In this document: piece by piece, positions 44,408-52,707 of the stretch
How the letters are laid out: every line of letters begins with the position of its first letter
Position numbering within the stretch: position 1 is the stretch's first letter
Assembly: GCA_024710405.1 (NCBI GenBank)
Contig: JANJUV010000022.1
Span: forward strand, 48,454 to 112,453
Direction of reading: 5' to 3'
DNA length: 64,000 nt
Source of the DNA: Bacteroidales bacterium
Lineage (GTDB): Bacteria; Bacteroidota; Bacteroidia; Bacteroidales; F082
The notes under the pieces: model-generated
Told to the model about the DNA's origin: nothing
Databases searched by the model: none
Seen by the model: the letters and a program-made list of their open reading frames with translations, nothing else
Translations under genes and position numbers: made by a program

Positions 44408-44809
44408 TTATTGCGCAGCCAAAGGTGTAAAAAACTCAATTAAATTTTCTTCCGGGTCTCTTAAGTGAACAACTCTCATTCCCCAGTCAGGCATACCAGT
44501 TGGCTCATTAATAAAGCAAATTCCTTTTTCTAATAATGCTTGATAAGTATCATCTACATTTGATACTTCAAACACAACCACTGATTTTTCCCTATAACCA
44601 ATCGGTTGTGTTTTTTCATCATTTCCAATAGCCGAAGCCATTAAATCAGAAGAAAAAATCGCAAATCCTTCAATCCCGTCTGCGACTTTAAATGCAGCAT
44701 AACATCCGTTTTCATCTCCCCAAATGGGTTCTAATCCTAATTGTTCTGTGTAAAATTTAAAACATTGAATGTAGTCTTTGACTAATAATCTTACGTTACT
44801 GAATTTCAT
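44408..44809 (-). CDS. VOC-family protein
   Basis: A 133-residue glyoxalase-fold protein (KFYTEQLGLEPIWGDENGCY, VVFEVSNVDDTYQALLEKGI, HLRDPEENLIEFFTPL). It is the upstream gene of a two-gene cassette with DUF5131. VOC proteins are frequent cassette cargo and include antibiotic-binding resistance factors; the substrate here is unknown. Confidence 0.85.
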   Translation of the reverse strand: MKFSNVRLLVKDYIQCFKFYTEQLGLEPIWGDENGCYAAFKVADGIEGFAIFSSDLMASAIGNDEKTQPIGYREKSVVVFEVSNVDDTYQALLEKGICFINEPTGMPDWGMRVVHLRDPEENLIEFFTPLAAQ

Positions 44810-44896
44810 AAGTATTCAATTTGAATTTATTTCTATTATTCTGATTAATGTTCCTTGTTTCACTTCATTATCCAGTTGTGAAACTTCTGCTTGCCG

Positions 44897-45023
44897 ACGT
44901 TCGGTTTGGCGCTTGGCGCAATGGCGGATTTCGGAGCACAAAACTGTCAATACACCACAAAAGTTGATGCGAGGTAGAATGTTCAATTAACCACTTCACC
45001 CGCCATTGAGCCAAACGCCTGTT
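44897..45023. repeat. attC-like site S9
   Basis: Arms GGCGCTTGGCGCAATGGCGG and CCGCCATTGAGCCAAACGCC pair over 18 of 20 positions. Right end GTTAGCGGTA. The loop has GGAGCACAAAACTGTC. Confidence 0.85.
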
Positions 45024-45909
45024 AGCGGTAGTTTTTTGTTTCAATAAGCTTTCCATCTGAATATATTTCTTCCGTTTCTAAATTACCTGCATCGTCCCAA
45101 TATTTCCACGTTCCGTTTTTTTGCCCTAATCTATAGATTCCTGTTGCATATAGTTGACCGTTTCTATGCCAATAACTAGCCTCTCCATCCATTTTACCTT
45201 CATTGCGGAATTCAACTTGTCTTGTTGTTCCATTTTCATACCAATCTTCCCACTTATTTACCTGTTTATCATTAATATATAATCCTCTTGTGCGAATTTG
45301 TCCGTTTATGAAGTAAAATGTATGTTCTCCTTCTTTTTTACCATCAACATAATGAAATTCTGATTGTAAACTTCCATCGCGATAATACCATAACCATTTC
45401 CCATTTCTTTCTCCATTTAGGTATGTACCTTGAACTTGTAATATACCATTATCGTAATACGAAAGATAAACACCTGTTCCATTTATGATAAGTTGCTTAT
45501 CATCAGGTGTCCAATAATTAATTATAGAACATTTGGAAGAAAACAATCTAATATTTTCAATCTCACATTTACTTTCTGATTCTTTTACTCCATTTTCATA
45601 CCACTTCTCATTTAGTCCTACTAAACATCCATCTTGATAAAATCCTCTCTGTTGAATATTCCCATTTGGCCAATATGAAATTGTCTCTCCATTTCTTTTT
45701 CCATCTCTATAATGCAATTTCAATCCAATTTGTTCTGGATTAGTCTCGCAATAGGCAATCCAAATCCCATCGGGCAATGAATCTGGTCTAATAAATAGTC
45801 CACTCTTTGGAAATAATTGGTTAAAATAATAAGTGGTTTCACTATTTATCTGACCTTGTAAAAACAAAGAAGTCAATATGCTAAATTTTAAAAGTAGTAC
45901 TATTCTCAT
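45022..45909 (-). CDS. Exported MORN-variant repeat protein
   Basis: A 295-residue protein with a signal peptide (to LQGQ) and about ten MORN-type repeats (GxxxGxWKYWxxxGxL pattern, for example YLNGERNGKWLWYYRDGSLQ). Such proteins are widespread in Bacteroidetes; some are toxin-immunity or surface proteins. The cassette core sequence supplies the stop: the TAA (45024-45022) lies inside the GTTA core of site S9. The unit's ends match perfectly over ten bases (GTTAGCGGTA and TACCGCTAAC). Confidence 0.8.
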   Translation of the reverse strand: MRIVLLLKFSILTSLFLQGQINSETTYYFNQLFPKSGLFIRPDSLPDGIWIAYCETNPEQIGLKLHYRDGKRNGETISYWPNGNIQQRGFYQDGCLVGLNEKWYENGVKESESKCEIENIRLFSSKCSIINYWTPDDKQLIINGTGVYLSYYDNGILQVQGTYLNGERNGKWLWYYRDGSLQSEFHYVDGKKEGEHTFYFINGQIRTRGLYINDKQVNKWEDWYENGTTRQVEFRNEGKMDGEASYWHRNGQLYATGIYRLGQKNGTWKYWDDAGNLETEEIYSDGKLIETKNYR

Positions 45910-45928
45910 TTTCCTTAAAATTACCGCT

Positions 45929-46052
45929 AACGCTTTGGCGCTTGGCGCAGTGGCGGATTACGAAGCACAAAACTGTCTACCAGCACTGAACTTGATACGA
46001 AGCACAAAGCTCCAAGTTTGCACGTCACCCCGCCTGACGCAAAACCGGTGTT
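45929..46052. repeat. attC-like site S10 (chimeric arms)
   Basis: 124 bases. The left half resembles S9 (GGCGCTTGGCGCAGTGGCGG); the right half resembles S11 and S18 (CCCGCCTGACGCAAAACCGG), so the arms no longer match well. Loop: GAAGCACAAAACTGTC and GAAGCACAAAGC. Confidence 0.85.
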
Positions 46053-46082
46053 AGCGGTCGCTGTTTATTCATTTATTATGTT

Positions 46083-46562
46083 TTAGTTCTCAGGTTTTCT
46101 CAATATTATTTCTACAATGTGGTAATATCTTTCAGGATAATAAAAATGTATTTCTCCGTCAAATTTTTCGGAAAGCTGTTCGTCATTCCTGCCAATATTC
46201 TCTTTCGTTTTCACCTTCCACGGAATTCTTTCAGACTCTGTGAGTTTAACTAAATCTTTGTTTCTACTGTCTGAGAATTTGAAATATACAGCGTAACCAC
46301 TTGCCCAAACGTTTGGCCAATTAGCGACCACTAATTTTGAAAAATTATTTGTGACTCGTCCTAATGTATCGTATTTTAAAATGTCTGAAAGTGAGAAGTT
46401 AGTGTTGTCAGTTTGACGCATATATTCTCTTATCAGATACGAAAGAGCTACCACGTCTCTGTTGTCTTCACCAATTACCTTCATTTGGGCAGTCTTTGAA
46501 GTAGTTCTGCAACTAACACTAACACATAAAATAATAATCAAAGGAATCAATCGTAAAATCAT
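46083..46562 (-). CDS. Hypothetical lipoprotein
   Basis: A 159-residue protein with a lipobox (LCVSVSC). The start at 46562 (MILRLIPL) is the best signal-peptide start; the frame upstream only runs through site S11. The domain (a region around NWPNVWASGYAVYFKFSDS) is not known to me. Confidence 0.6.
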   Translation of the reverse strand: MILRLIPLIIILCVSVSCRTTSKTAQMKVIGEDNRDVVALSYLIREYMRQTDNTNFSLSDILKYDTLGRVTNNFSKLVVANWPNVWASGYAVYFKFSDSRNKDLVKLTESERIPWKVKTKENIGRNDEQLSEKFDGEIHFYYPERYYHIVEIILRKPEN

Positions 46563-46613
46563 ATATGTCACTTTATTTAAATGCTTAGTCTTTTCGTTAT
46601 TACAGTGCCGCCT

Positions 46614-46736
46614 AACGTTTTCGGGCTTTGCGTTCGGGCGGGTTTCGAAGCGCAAAACTGTCAACCAGCACTTCACTTGAATAGAAGCACAAAGCTCCAT
46701 TTTGCACGTCAGCCCGCCTGACGCAAAACCGGTGTT
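46614..46736. repeat. attC-like site S11
   Basis: Arms CGGGCTTTGCGTTCGGGCGGG and CCCGCCTGACGCAAAACCGG pair with one bulge. Right end GTTATCGG. Confidence 0.85.
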
Positions 46737-46799
46737 ATCGGTTCGGTTTTTGTTGTTAAATCTATGTTTCTCAATTAAATTGTGTCTCTAATCTCAAGT

Positions 46800-47867
46800 T
46801 CAAAACTTATTTTTCTTCAAATCCTTTTTGTAGTTCTTAATCAGCTTTCCAAACTCTTTATCTTTTCTTCGTCTTTCTTCAATCGTTGAATCAAAATGTG
46901 CTTTTTCCCGCTCCATTTTCAGATAGTTTTCATAGGATTTCTTGTCTATATCCCCTTTTTCAACTGCTTCAATTACCGAACAACCGATTTCATTTGTATG
47001 TGTACAATCTTTAAATTTACAATTTAGCGAAAGGTGGACAATCCTGTCAAAGGTAGTTTCTAATCCGCTTGAAGCATCAGTAATCCCTACTTCTCTCATT
47101 CCCGGATTGTCAATAAGAATGCCACCACTTTCAAGAACAATCAATTCCCTATGACTTGTTATGTGCCTTCCTTTATTTGTACTTTGGCTTATTGAATCCG
47201 TTTTCATTAAAGCTTTCCCTGAGAGATTGTTCAATAATGTTGACTTTCCCACTCCTGAAGAACCAAGCAAACAATAGGTTTTACCTTTTTCAATAGTCAT
47301 TTTTAGTGCTTCGTATCCTTCCTGAGTTTCGTTACTAATTGCGAAAACCACAATGTCTTTTATTCGTTGTTTAATAGTGTCAGTAATTTCAGCAATCTTT
47401 TGTTCATTTATTAAATCGGTTTTAGTCAACACAATTATTGGTTTTACTTTTGATGAATAACAAATTGTCAGGTATCTTTCAAGTCTGTTGATATTAAAGT
47501 CCCTGTCAACGGCTTGTATCAGAAATGCATAATCAATATTTGTTGCAATTATTTGTATCTCTCCAAATTGACCAACGGCTTGTCTTGTAATCATTGATAG
47601 TCTAGGCAATACTTTATGGATTACCGAAAATTCAGCATCATATGTTGTCAATGCAACCCAATCGCCAACCGCAGGAAAATCTATACGGCTTTTTGCTGAA
47701 AATCGTAGATGCCCTGTTATTTCGGCTTCATATTCACCGTTTTCGGTTTTTACAATATATCTTTCCTTATGTTCTGCAATGACCCTCCCAATCTCAAAGT
47801 CTGCAAGATTAATCTCAACACTTAATTTTTGGAGTTTGTCGTTGTATCCAAAATCTTCTAATTTCAT
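46800..47867 (-). CDS. rsgA: RsgA-like ribosome small-subunit-dependent GTPase
   Basis: A 355-residue circularly permuted GTPase. The OB-fold precedes the GTPase: G4 LTKTDL, then G1 GSSGVGKST, G2 and G3 (GGILIDNPGMRE), followed by the zinc-binding CKFKDCTHTNEIGC. RsgA helps mature the 30S subunit and clear RbfA. The protein is complete and nearly full-length for the family, and its basic tail (KKDLKKNKF) is intact. It lies in a single-gene cassette, an odd place for a housekeeping factor; possibly a second paralog or a resistance-related variant. Confidence 0.9.
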   Translation of the reverse strand: MKLEDFGYNDKLQKLSVEINLADFEIGRVIAEHKERYIVKTENGEYEAEITGHLRFSAKSRIDFPAVGDWVALTTYDAEFSVIHKVLPRLSMITRQAVGQFGEIQIIATNIDYAFLIQAVDRDFNINRLERYLTICYSSKVKPIIVLTKTDLINEQKIAEITDTIKQRIKDIVVFAISNETQEGYEALKMTIEKGKTYCLLGSSGVGKSTLLNNLSGKALMKTDSISQSTNKGRHITSHRELIVLESGGILIDNPGMREVGITDASSGLETTFDRIVHLSLNCKFKDCTHTNEIGCSVIEAVEKGDIDKKSYENYLKMEREKAHFDSTIEERRRKDKEFGKLIKNYKKDLKKNKF

Positions 47868-47905
47868 AACTTCTGTAGTGTTTTTGTCTTTTTACAATGA
47901 CCGAC

Positions 47906-48029
47906 AACGTTCCGCGTATATGACTTGTGGCGGTTTTCGAAGCACTTTCTTGTCGGCTTGCACCAAACTTACTTAAATGCTTAAAGCTTGAATTTAACAC
48001 TTTCCCCGCCATAAGTTATATACGCTGTT
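47906..48029. repeat. attC-like site S12
   Basis: Arms GCGTATATGACTTGTGGCGG and CCGCCATAAGTTATATACGC pair over 18 positions plus two G.T wobbles. Left end CCGACAAC, right end GTTACCAGC. Confidence 0.88.
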
Positions 48030-48052
48030 ACCAGCTGCCTTTCTTTCTGTCG

Positions 48053-48949
48053 TCATAGTTCACATAGTAAGGTTACTGGATATTTTTGTTCTCCAAATAC
48101 TTTCATATGATTGTCAAGGTCACTGTAAATACTTTCAAATCTGTCAAATGACGATTCGTAACCATAACCACCGTCTTTTTTGAAACTCTCTTTTATTTTG
48201 AGTTTCCCAACAATTTCAAACTTGTCTTTGAATGATATAATGTCTCTGTGTGTTACCAAATGATATGGTAGTCCAAAAATAAAATTGTCTTGCTTTGCAT
48301 AACGCCAAATTTCGTCAACATTTGGTTGATGTGACAAAGTCGTTTTAATGTCATAACCTGAGCCGATTTTACGACCAGCTATAAAGCAATTTTTTAAATC
48401 ATCTATTGTCGGCTTTGTTTTGCCTTTATAAGTTGTTGCCACAAGGTCATAAGTGCATTGTCCACGCTGTTGAGTTACTTTGGCACAAATTACAGCGTAA
48501 TAATTTTTGTCAGAAAGTTGAAAAGTCAACACATCGTCAGGTTGAAAATAAAAGTTCTTTATTTGCTTATATTTTTTTCGTTTTCTGATTTTTTGATTTG
48601 GTTCGGAAATTTTCTTTAAAAGCTTATCAAGTTCTTTTTGTCTTTTCTTGCCTTCATTTTCATCGCATTCTTCTGTCCAAACTTTAACCCCAACTTTTAA
48701 TTCAATAACTCGTTTTACTTCATTAAGAATTTCGTCTGTCATTTCTCCGATTTCCCAAAAAGCCAAGGCATAAGATGTTACAAATATTTCGTGGTAAAAG
48801 TCGGTGTCTGGTCCATAGTCGTCTTTAACAAATGGAACTTCTTTTCTTATGGTTTCAATGTTTGCGTCACTGTCATACAAGTCCATAATTTGGTCGTAAG
48901 TATCCCTTGCTAAATCTCCGTCAATTATTTTAGTTCCGTCTGTTGCCAT
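48053..48949 (-). CDS. Hypothetical protein, possible Imm26-like
   Basis: A 298-residue soluble protein with no signal peptide. It has a charged coiled-coil middle (KKRQKELDKLLKKISEPNQK) and a C-terminal beta region (FQPDDVLTFQLSDKNYYAVI) that recalls immunity-type Imm26 domains. I do not recognise it with certainty. Single-gene cassette between S12 and S13. Confidence 0.55.
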   Translation of the reverse strand: MATDGTKIIDGDLARDTYDQIMDLYDSDANIETIRKEVPFVKDDYGPDTDFYHEIFVTSYALAFWEIGEMTDEILNEVKRVIELKVGVKVWTEECDENEGKKRQKELDKLLKKISEPNQKIRKRKKYKQIKNFYFQPDDVLTFQLSDKNYYAVICAKVTQQRGQCTYDLVATTYKGKTKPTIDDLKNCFIAGRKIGSGYDIKTTLSHQPNVDEIWRYAKQDNFIFGLPYHLVTHRDIISFKDKFEIVGKLKIKESFKKDGGYGYESSFDRFESIYSDLDNHMKVFGEQKYPVTLLCEL

Positions 48950-48981
48950 TGTTTACTGTGTCGTTCTTTAAGGTTGCTGGT

Positions 48982-49104
48982 AACGGTCACGCATATGGCC
49001 AGTGGCGGTTTGCGGGCTACATCTCTGTCCACCGACACGGATGCTGACGCGGGCCACAAAGCTTCGAATACACACTTCACCCGCCATTGGCTATATGCGA
49101 TGTT
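48982..49104. repeat. attC-like site S13
   Basis: Arms CGCATATGGCCAGTGGCGG and CCGCCATTGGCTATATGCG pair with two G.T wobbles. Left end GCTGGTAAC, right end GTTACCAGCC. Loop: GCGGGCTACA and GCGGGCCACAAAG. Confidence 0.9.
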
Positions 49105-49115
49105 ACCAGCCGTAA

Positions 49116-50057
49116 TTATTTCTTCAGTCTTACTTTCCATGCAAAATCTATGCTTATTAAATGTTCATATAAAAATTTGTCTGTCATTTTTGGTCTGTAA
49201 AAAGTCGGCCTGTAAACAACTCCGATATAAAAATGCTCTCCCAACTGAAAATAGGTTGGAAAAATTAAACCTAATGCGTTATTACTTTTTTTAACCGGGT
49301 CTCTTGTAGGTGGCGGTGGGTCAAATCTGTCATAATATCTAAAGTCCCAAGTGTTTTTTGCGTAGGATAGTCCGTATCCTAGTGAAAAGCGTCCAAGTCT
49401 ATGATTATTAGAGATACTTGCATATCTTGAACTCATCAATTCGTATTCACCACTAATGTCAACTGCTGCTGGGAATGGAACAAAAAAGTCTGACACCCCT
49501 GAAATTCCAACATTTAAGAATTGGTTCTTCGAATGATAATAGTCAAGTCCTACTGTTAAGCCCCAAAATCCAGTATTTGTTTTAGTTCCTTCATTTTCAG
49601 GATTCAGATTAAATGAGTTTATGTGAGGCAATGATATGTGCAAGTGTAATTCTCCTTTGTTGTTTGCTTGTCCATATCTGTAATACCTGTTGATTGTGTC
49701 TGTAGAGTTTATATAAATTCTTTGTGGGTACGAATAGCGTTTGGAATTTTTTCTGTCAACAAGCATTCCAATACCACAATTGCAAAAAATATTGCTCCAA
49801 TACATAAAAGAGTTCTTTGGCTCAACTTCAAATTCTTTGGTAAGACTATCTGTAGAAGCAGTAATTTTTATCGGTTCTTTTTTTCTCTCAACCTTCAAAT
49901 TTGCTTTGTTGCCAATCGTGTTAATTGTGTCACGGTTTAAAATAATCTTGCTCGGTTCAGTTGTGTAAATAGTAACATTCTTATGCGACGGGTTCATAAT
50001 TGTCGCACAAGAAGTCAAAAGAATAGAAACTGTCAATATGTATAGTGTCTGTCTCAT
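49116..50057 (-). CDS. Hypothetical lipoprotein/outer-membrane protein
   Basis: A 313-residue exported protein with a lipobox (ILLTSC). The N-terminal part looks like a PEGA-type or DUF3575-like linker (NVTIYTTEPSKIILNRDTI), and the rest is strand-rich with a barrel-like end (DFAWKVRLKK). Start at 50057 (MRQTLY) is used because the upstream frame is the repeat. Unit ends GTTACCAGCC and GGCTGGTAAC are complementary over ten bases. Confidence 0.65.
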   Translation of the reverse strand: MRQTLYILTVSILLTSCATIMNPSHKNVTIYTTEPSKIILNRDTINTIGNKANLKVERKKEPIKITASTDSLTKEFEVEPKNSFMYWSNIFCNCGIGMLVDRKNSKRYSYPQRIYINSTDTINRYYRYGQANNKGELHLHISLPHINSFNLNPENEGTKTNTGFWGLTVGLDYYHSKNQFLNVGISGVSDFFVPFPAAVDISGEYELMSSRYASISNNHRLGRFSLGYGLSYAKNTWDFRYYDRFDPPPPTRDPVKKSNNALGLIFPTYFQLGEHFYIGVVYRPTFYRPKMTDKFLYEHLISIDFAWKVRLKK

Positions 50058-50069
50058 ATTATGGCTGGT

Positions 50070-50193
50070 AACGTTGGATGGAATGGTGTCGTGCGGGATT
50101 ACGAGGCGATTTCCTATCAGTTTACACCGACCTTTTTTACGAGCCACAAACACTCGAAAACCACTGAAACCCGCATGCACTATACCATGTGTT
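50070..50193. repeat. attC-like site S14
   Basis: 124 bases. Left end GGCTGGTAAC, right end GTTAGCGAGC (not complementary to each other). The inner arms match only partly (CGTGCGGG with CCCGCATG). Confidence 0.85.
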
Positions 50194-50209
50194 AGCGAGC
50201 GTAAATCAT

Positions 50210-51769
50210 TCATCCTGTTTCATTTAGGTATTTTTTGAAAGGAAAATATATCAACCCAATTACAAATCCACTTACTAACCCGCCAAGGTGAGCAGAATTA
50301 TCCGAAGGTGTAACTAATCCCATCAATAATGTAGAACCAACAATTACAAAAAGTCCTATTGAAAAAATTGCTCTCGAATCTCCAGAACCAATTTTTAATA
50401 TTATCATTGAAATCCCTAGGCCATACATACCCATTATAGCTCCTGATGCTCCAGCACTAATAGTTTTATCATGGAAAAATAAACTTGTCAAACTTGCAAT
50501 GATTCCTGTTAAAATATAAAAAATTAGATACTCCTTAACTGATAATTCTTTATCCATTTGAAAACCCACGAGTGCAAACCCAATAATATTAAACATTAAA
50601 TGAAAAATTCCAATATGTATAAAAATGGATGTAAATACTCTCCACCATTCTCCTTCAAGGACAAGTGGCTTAAAATTAGCTCCCCAGTTTAATAAATCTC
50701 TTGAACTGGGTGATACAGCATCAGCCCCTGAAATAATCATTAGAAGTATAATGATAATGTTAATATCTAATATTATTGAAGTAACTAATCTTTCTTTTGT
50801 AGGAATCAAATAAATCAATAAACCCAATGATTCCTTTAGCTTTTTAATCGTATCAAGTTTTTCAAATTTGCTAATAGCTGTTGTTTTTATTGCTCTCCTA
50901 AAAATTAAAAGAAAAAACACAATCTGACCTAATATCAAGGTGCAAATAAACCATATAAATTTATGACCTGTCCTAGTTTCATAACTTCCTTTCTCAGGAA
51001 CTAAAATAATTGCATTTTTGGCAATCTCTTTTCCATAAGGGACTCTCTCAATAGCAAAAAGAAAATTATCCTTATCATCTGAATTTCCGATGCGCTGAAA
51101 ATAATTCTGTGGATGGAAATCAAAAACTTTAAATTCTTCAATACATTTATCTACAAACTTTTGAATTTTTTCGGGCTGCTCACCCATGTCCCATTTGCGA
51201 TTGCTAAATTTTTCGCTATACTCTTTGCCAATCCAAATATTAAAATCTTGAGGTGACTTATAATATGCGAATGTATCCACCATTGGACAGGTAAAATAAG
51301 CAGTTACAGTTATTTCTGTCCCATGCTTGTTAGATGTTCGACGTGATGTCCAAAAACTTCCAAATCCTTTATATGCAAAATATTTATCAACTTCATAATA
51401 TTTCGTTTCCGGTAATTTTGTAATTTCAATTGTGCTTTCAAGTTTAGTTAATTTTCCATTTTTTACATCAATGTAATGCTGTGAAATTATAAGAGGAACA
51501 GCAAGTATTATAGCACTAAAAAAAGTCAAGAATTCGCCAGTATTATCCCGAATTGCCAAAAACTTCATTTTAGGTCTAACAAATAGGTATGCGAAAAGTC
51601 CAGATAGACCGAAAGGAATAAAGAAGTTCAATAACATTTCCTTAGGTTCAATCAGATGGTAGCGAATAATTAAGAAATAATTCAATAGAGTATATATCCC
51701 AATTATCAACAGAATCCCAATTAGTATAGGGAAATATATGTGCTTTAATATTTTCTTAAAATCTTTCAT
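50210..51769 (-). CDS. Rhomboid-family intramembrane protease with extended N-terminal region
   Basis: A 519-residue polytopic protein. The last 210 residues form a rhomboid domain: WWRVFTSIFIHIGIFHLMFN, the catalytic Ser in GASGAIMGM, and the catalytic His in NSAHLGGLVSG. The first ~300 residues have four further helices and a soluble region of unknown fold. Rhomboids cleave membrane-spanning substrates; the N-terminal part may choose them. Unit ends agree over 14 of 15 bases, GTTAGCGAGC plus a tail. Confidence 0.85.
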   Translation of the reverse strand: MKDFKKILKHIYFPILIGILLIIGIYTLLNYFLIIRYHLIEPKEMLLNFFIPFGLSGLFAYLFVRPKMKFLAIRDNTGEFLTFFSAIILAVPLIISQHYIDVKNGKLTKLESTIEITKLPETKYYEVDKYFAYKGFGSFWTSRRTSNKHGTEITVTAYFTCPMVDTFAYYKSPQDFNIWIGKEYSEKFSNRKWDMGEQPEKIQKFVDKCIEEFKVFDFHPQNYFQRIGNSDDKDNFLFAIERVPYGKEIAKNAIILVPEKGSYETRTGHKFIWFICTLILGQIVFFLLIFRRAIKTTAISKFEKLDTIKKLKESLGLLIYLIPTKERLVTSIILDINIIIILLMIISGADAVSPSSRDLLNWGANFKPLVLEGEWWRVFTSIFIHIGIFHLMFNIIGFALVGFQMDKELSVKEYLIFYILTGIIASLTSLFFHDKTISAGASGAIMGMYGLGISMIILKIGSGDSRAIFSIGLFVIVGSTLLMGLVTPSDNSAHLGGLVSGFVIGLIYFPFKKYLNETG

Positions 51770-51809
51770 TCGTTATCTATGATGTCGGCTGTCTGTTTTT
51801 ATGCTCGCT

Positions 51810-51931
51810 AACGGTTGAGGCTATGTGCAGTAAGGGATTGCGGGCTACTTTTTTGTCCACCGATACCGAAGTTTAAGCGGGGCAGTTGGCTTGAATTACC
51901 AATGAAACCCTTATTGCATATAGCCTTTGTT
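51810..51931. repeat. attC-like site S15
   Basis: Arms AGGCTATGTGCAGTAAGGG and CCCTTATTGCATATAGCCT pair with two G.T wobbles. Left end GCTCGCTAAC, right end GTTACCACC. Confidence 0.9.
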
Positions 51932-51940
51932 ACCACCATG

Positions 51941-52549
51941 TTATTGTTTTTCTGTCTTGTAAATTGAAGTTGAACGTCCACTGTCAGAGCCTCCCGCAAA
52001 AAGTGCAAATCCCCACATTTTTATGGTATGGTCAACAACTATGTCATTTTCAACTTTTCCAATTCTCACTCGTTCAAAATTATGAACATAGAAAACAGGA
52101 AAAAACGGAATTAAAAAAACTTTCGGTTTTACATAAAAATACCCATTCTTAAATTTTCCTCTAATTTTTTTGGAAAGGAAAATCTGTCCATTTTGATAAG
52201 CACTTACATTTGCTTGTCTCTTGGAAATAAATTCAAATTTAACAGTAACATCATTTTCATATGCTTTGTCAGGAAAAAAGATAAATAGTCTGTCTAATAA
52301 ATTTCTATTATTCTCATTTATACCCCGGTATGGCATATGTACAATTTGTCCAAATACAGTGTCTTGAGAATTTTTATAAATCCCATTAAGTTTTACAAAA
52401 TCGCTTTTTTGTAGGTTGTCAATTAGATAATCATTTGAACTCATATTTTTCAAAGGTTGACATCCTATTGTCGAGTTTAAGATTATGAAAATCAGCAATC
52501 CTTTAATAAAGAGGCTTTTAAATTCAAATATATTTCTCGTTTTAATCAT
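51941..52549 (-). CDS. Hypothetical lipoprotein
   Basis: A 202-residue protein with a lipobox (NSTIGC, after about 29 residues of signal). No domain recognised; the predicted body is beta-rich (FEFISKRQANVSAYQNGQIF). Unit ends GTTACCACCA and TGGTGGTAAC. Confidence 0.6.
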   Translation of the reverse strand: MIKTRNIFEFKSLFIKGLLIFIILNSTIGCQPLKNMSSNDYLIDNLQKSDFVKLNGIYKNSQDTVFGQIVHMPYRGINENNRNLLDRLFIFFPDKAYENDVTVKFEFISKRQANVSAYQNGQIFLSKKIRGKFKNGYFYVKPKVFLIPFFPVFYVHNFERVRIGKVENDIVVDHTIKMWGFALFAGGSDSGRSTSIYKTEKQ

Positions 52550-52577
52550 TCTCTGTATTGTCTTTATAATTGGTGGT

Positions 52578-52700
52578 AACGGTAGTGTATATGGTTTGTG
52601 GCGGTTTTCATAGCAATAATTTTCAATTTAAGATAAATTTATTTTAATACAAAGTCTTTCATATACTACACTTTACCCGCAATAAACTATATACGATGTT
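52578..52700. repeat. attC-like site S16
   Basis: 123 bases. Arms TGTATATGGTTTGTGGCGG and CCGCAATAAACTATATACG pair imperfectly. The loop is AT-rich. Right end GTTATGCAC. Confidence 0.85.
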
Positions 52701-52707
52701 ATGCACT

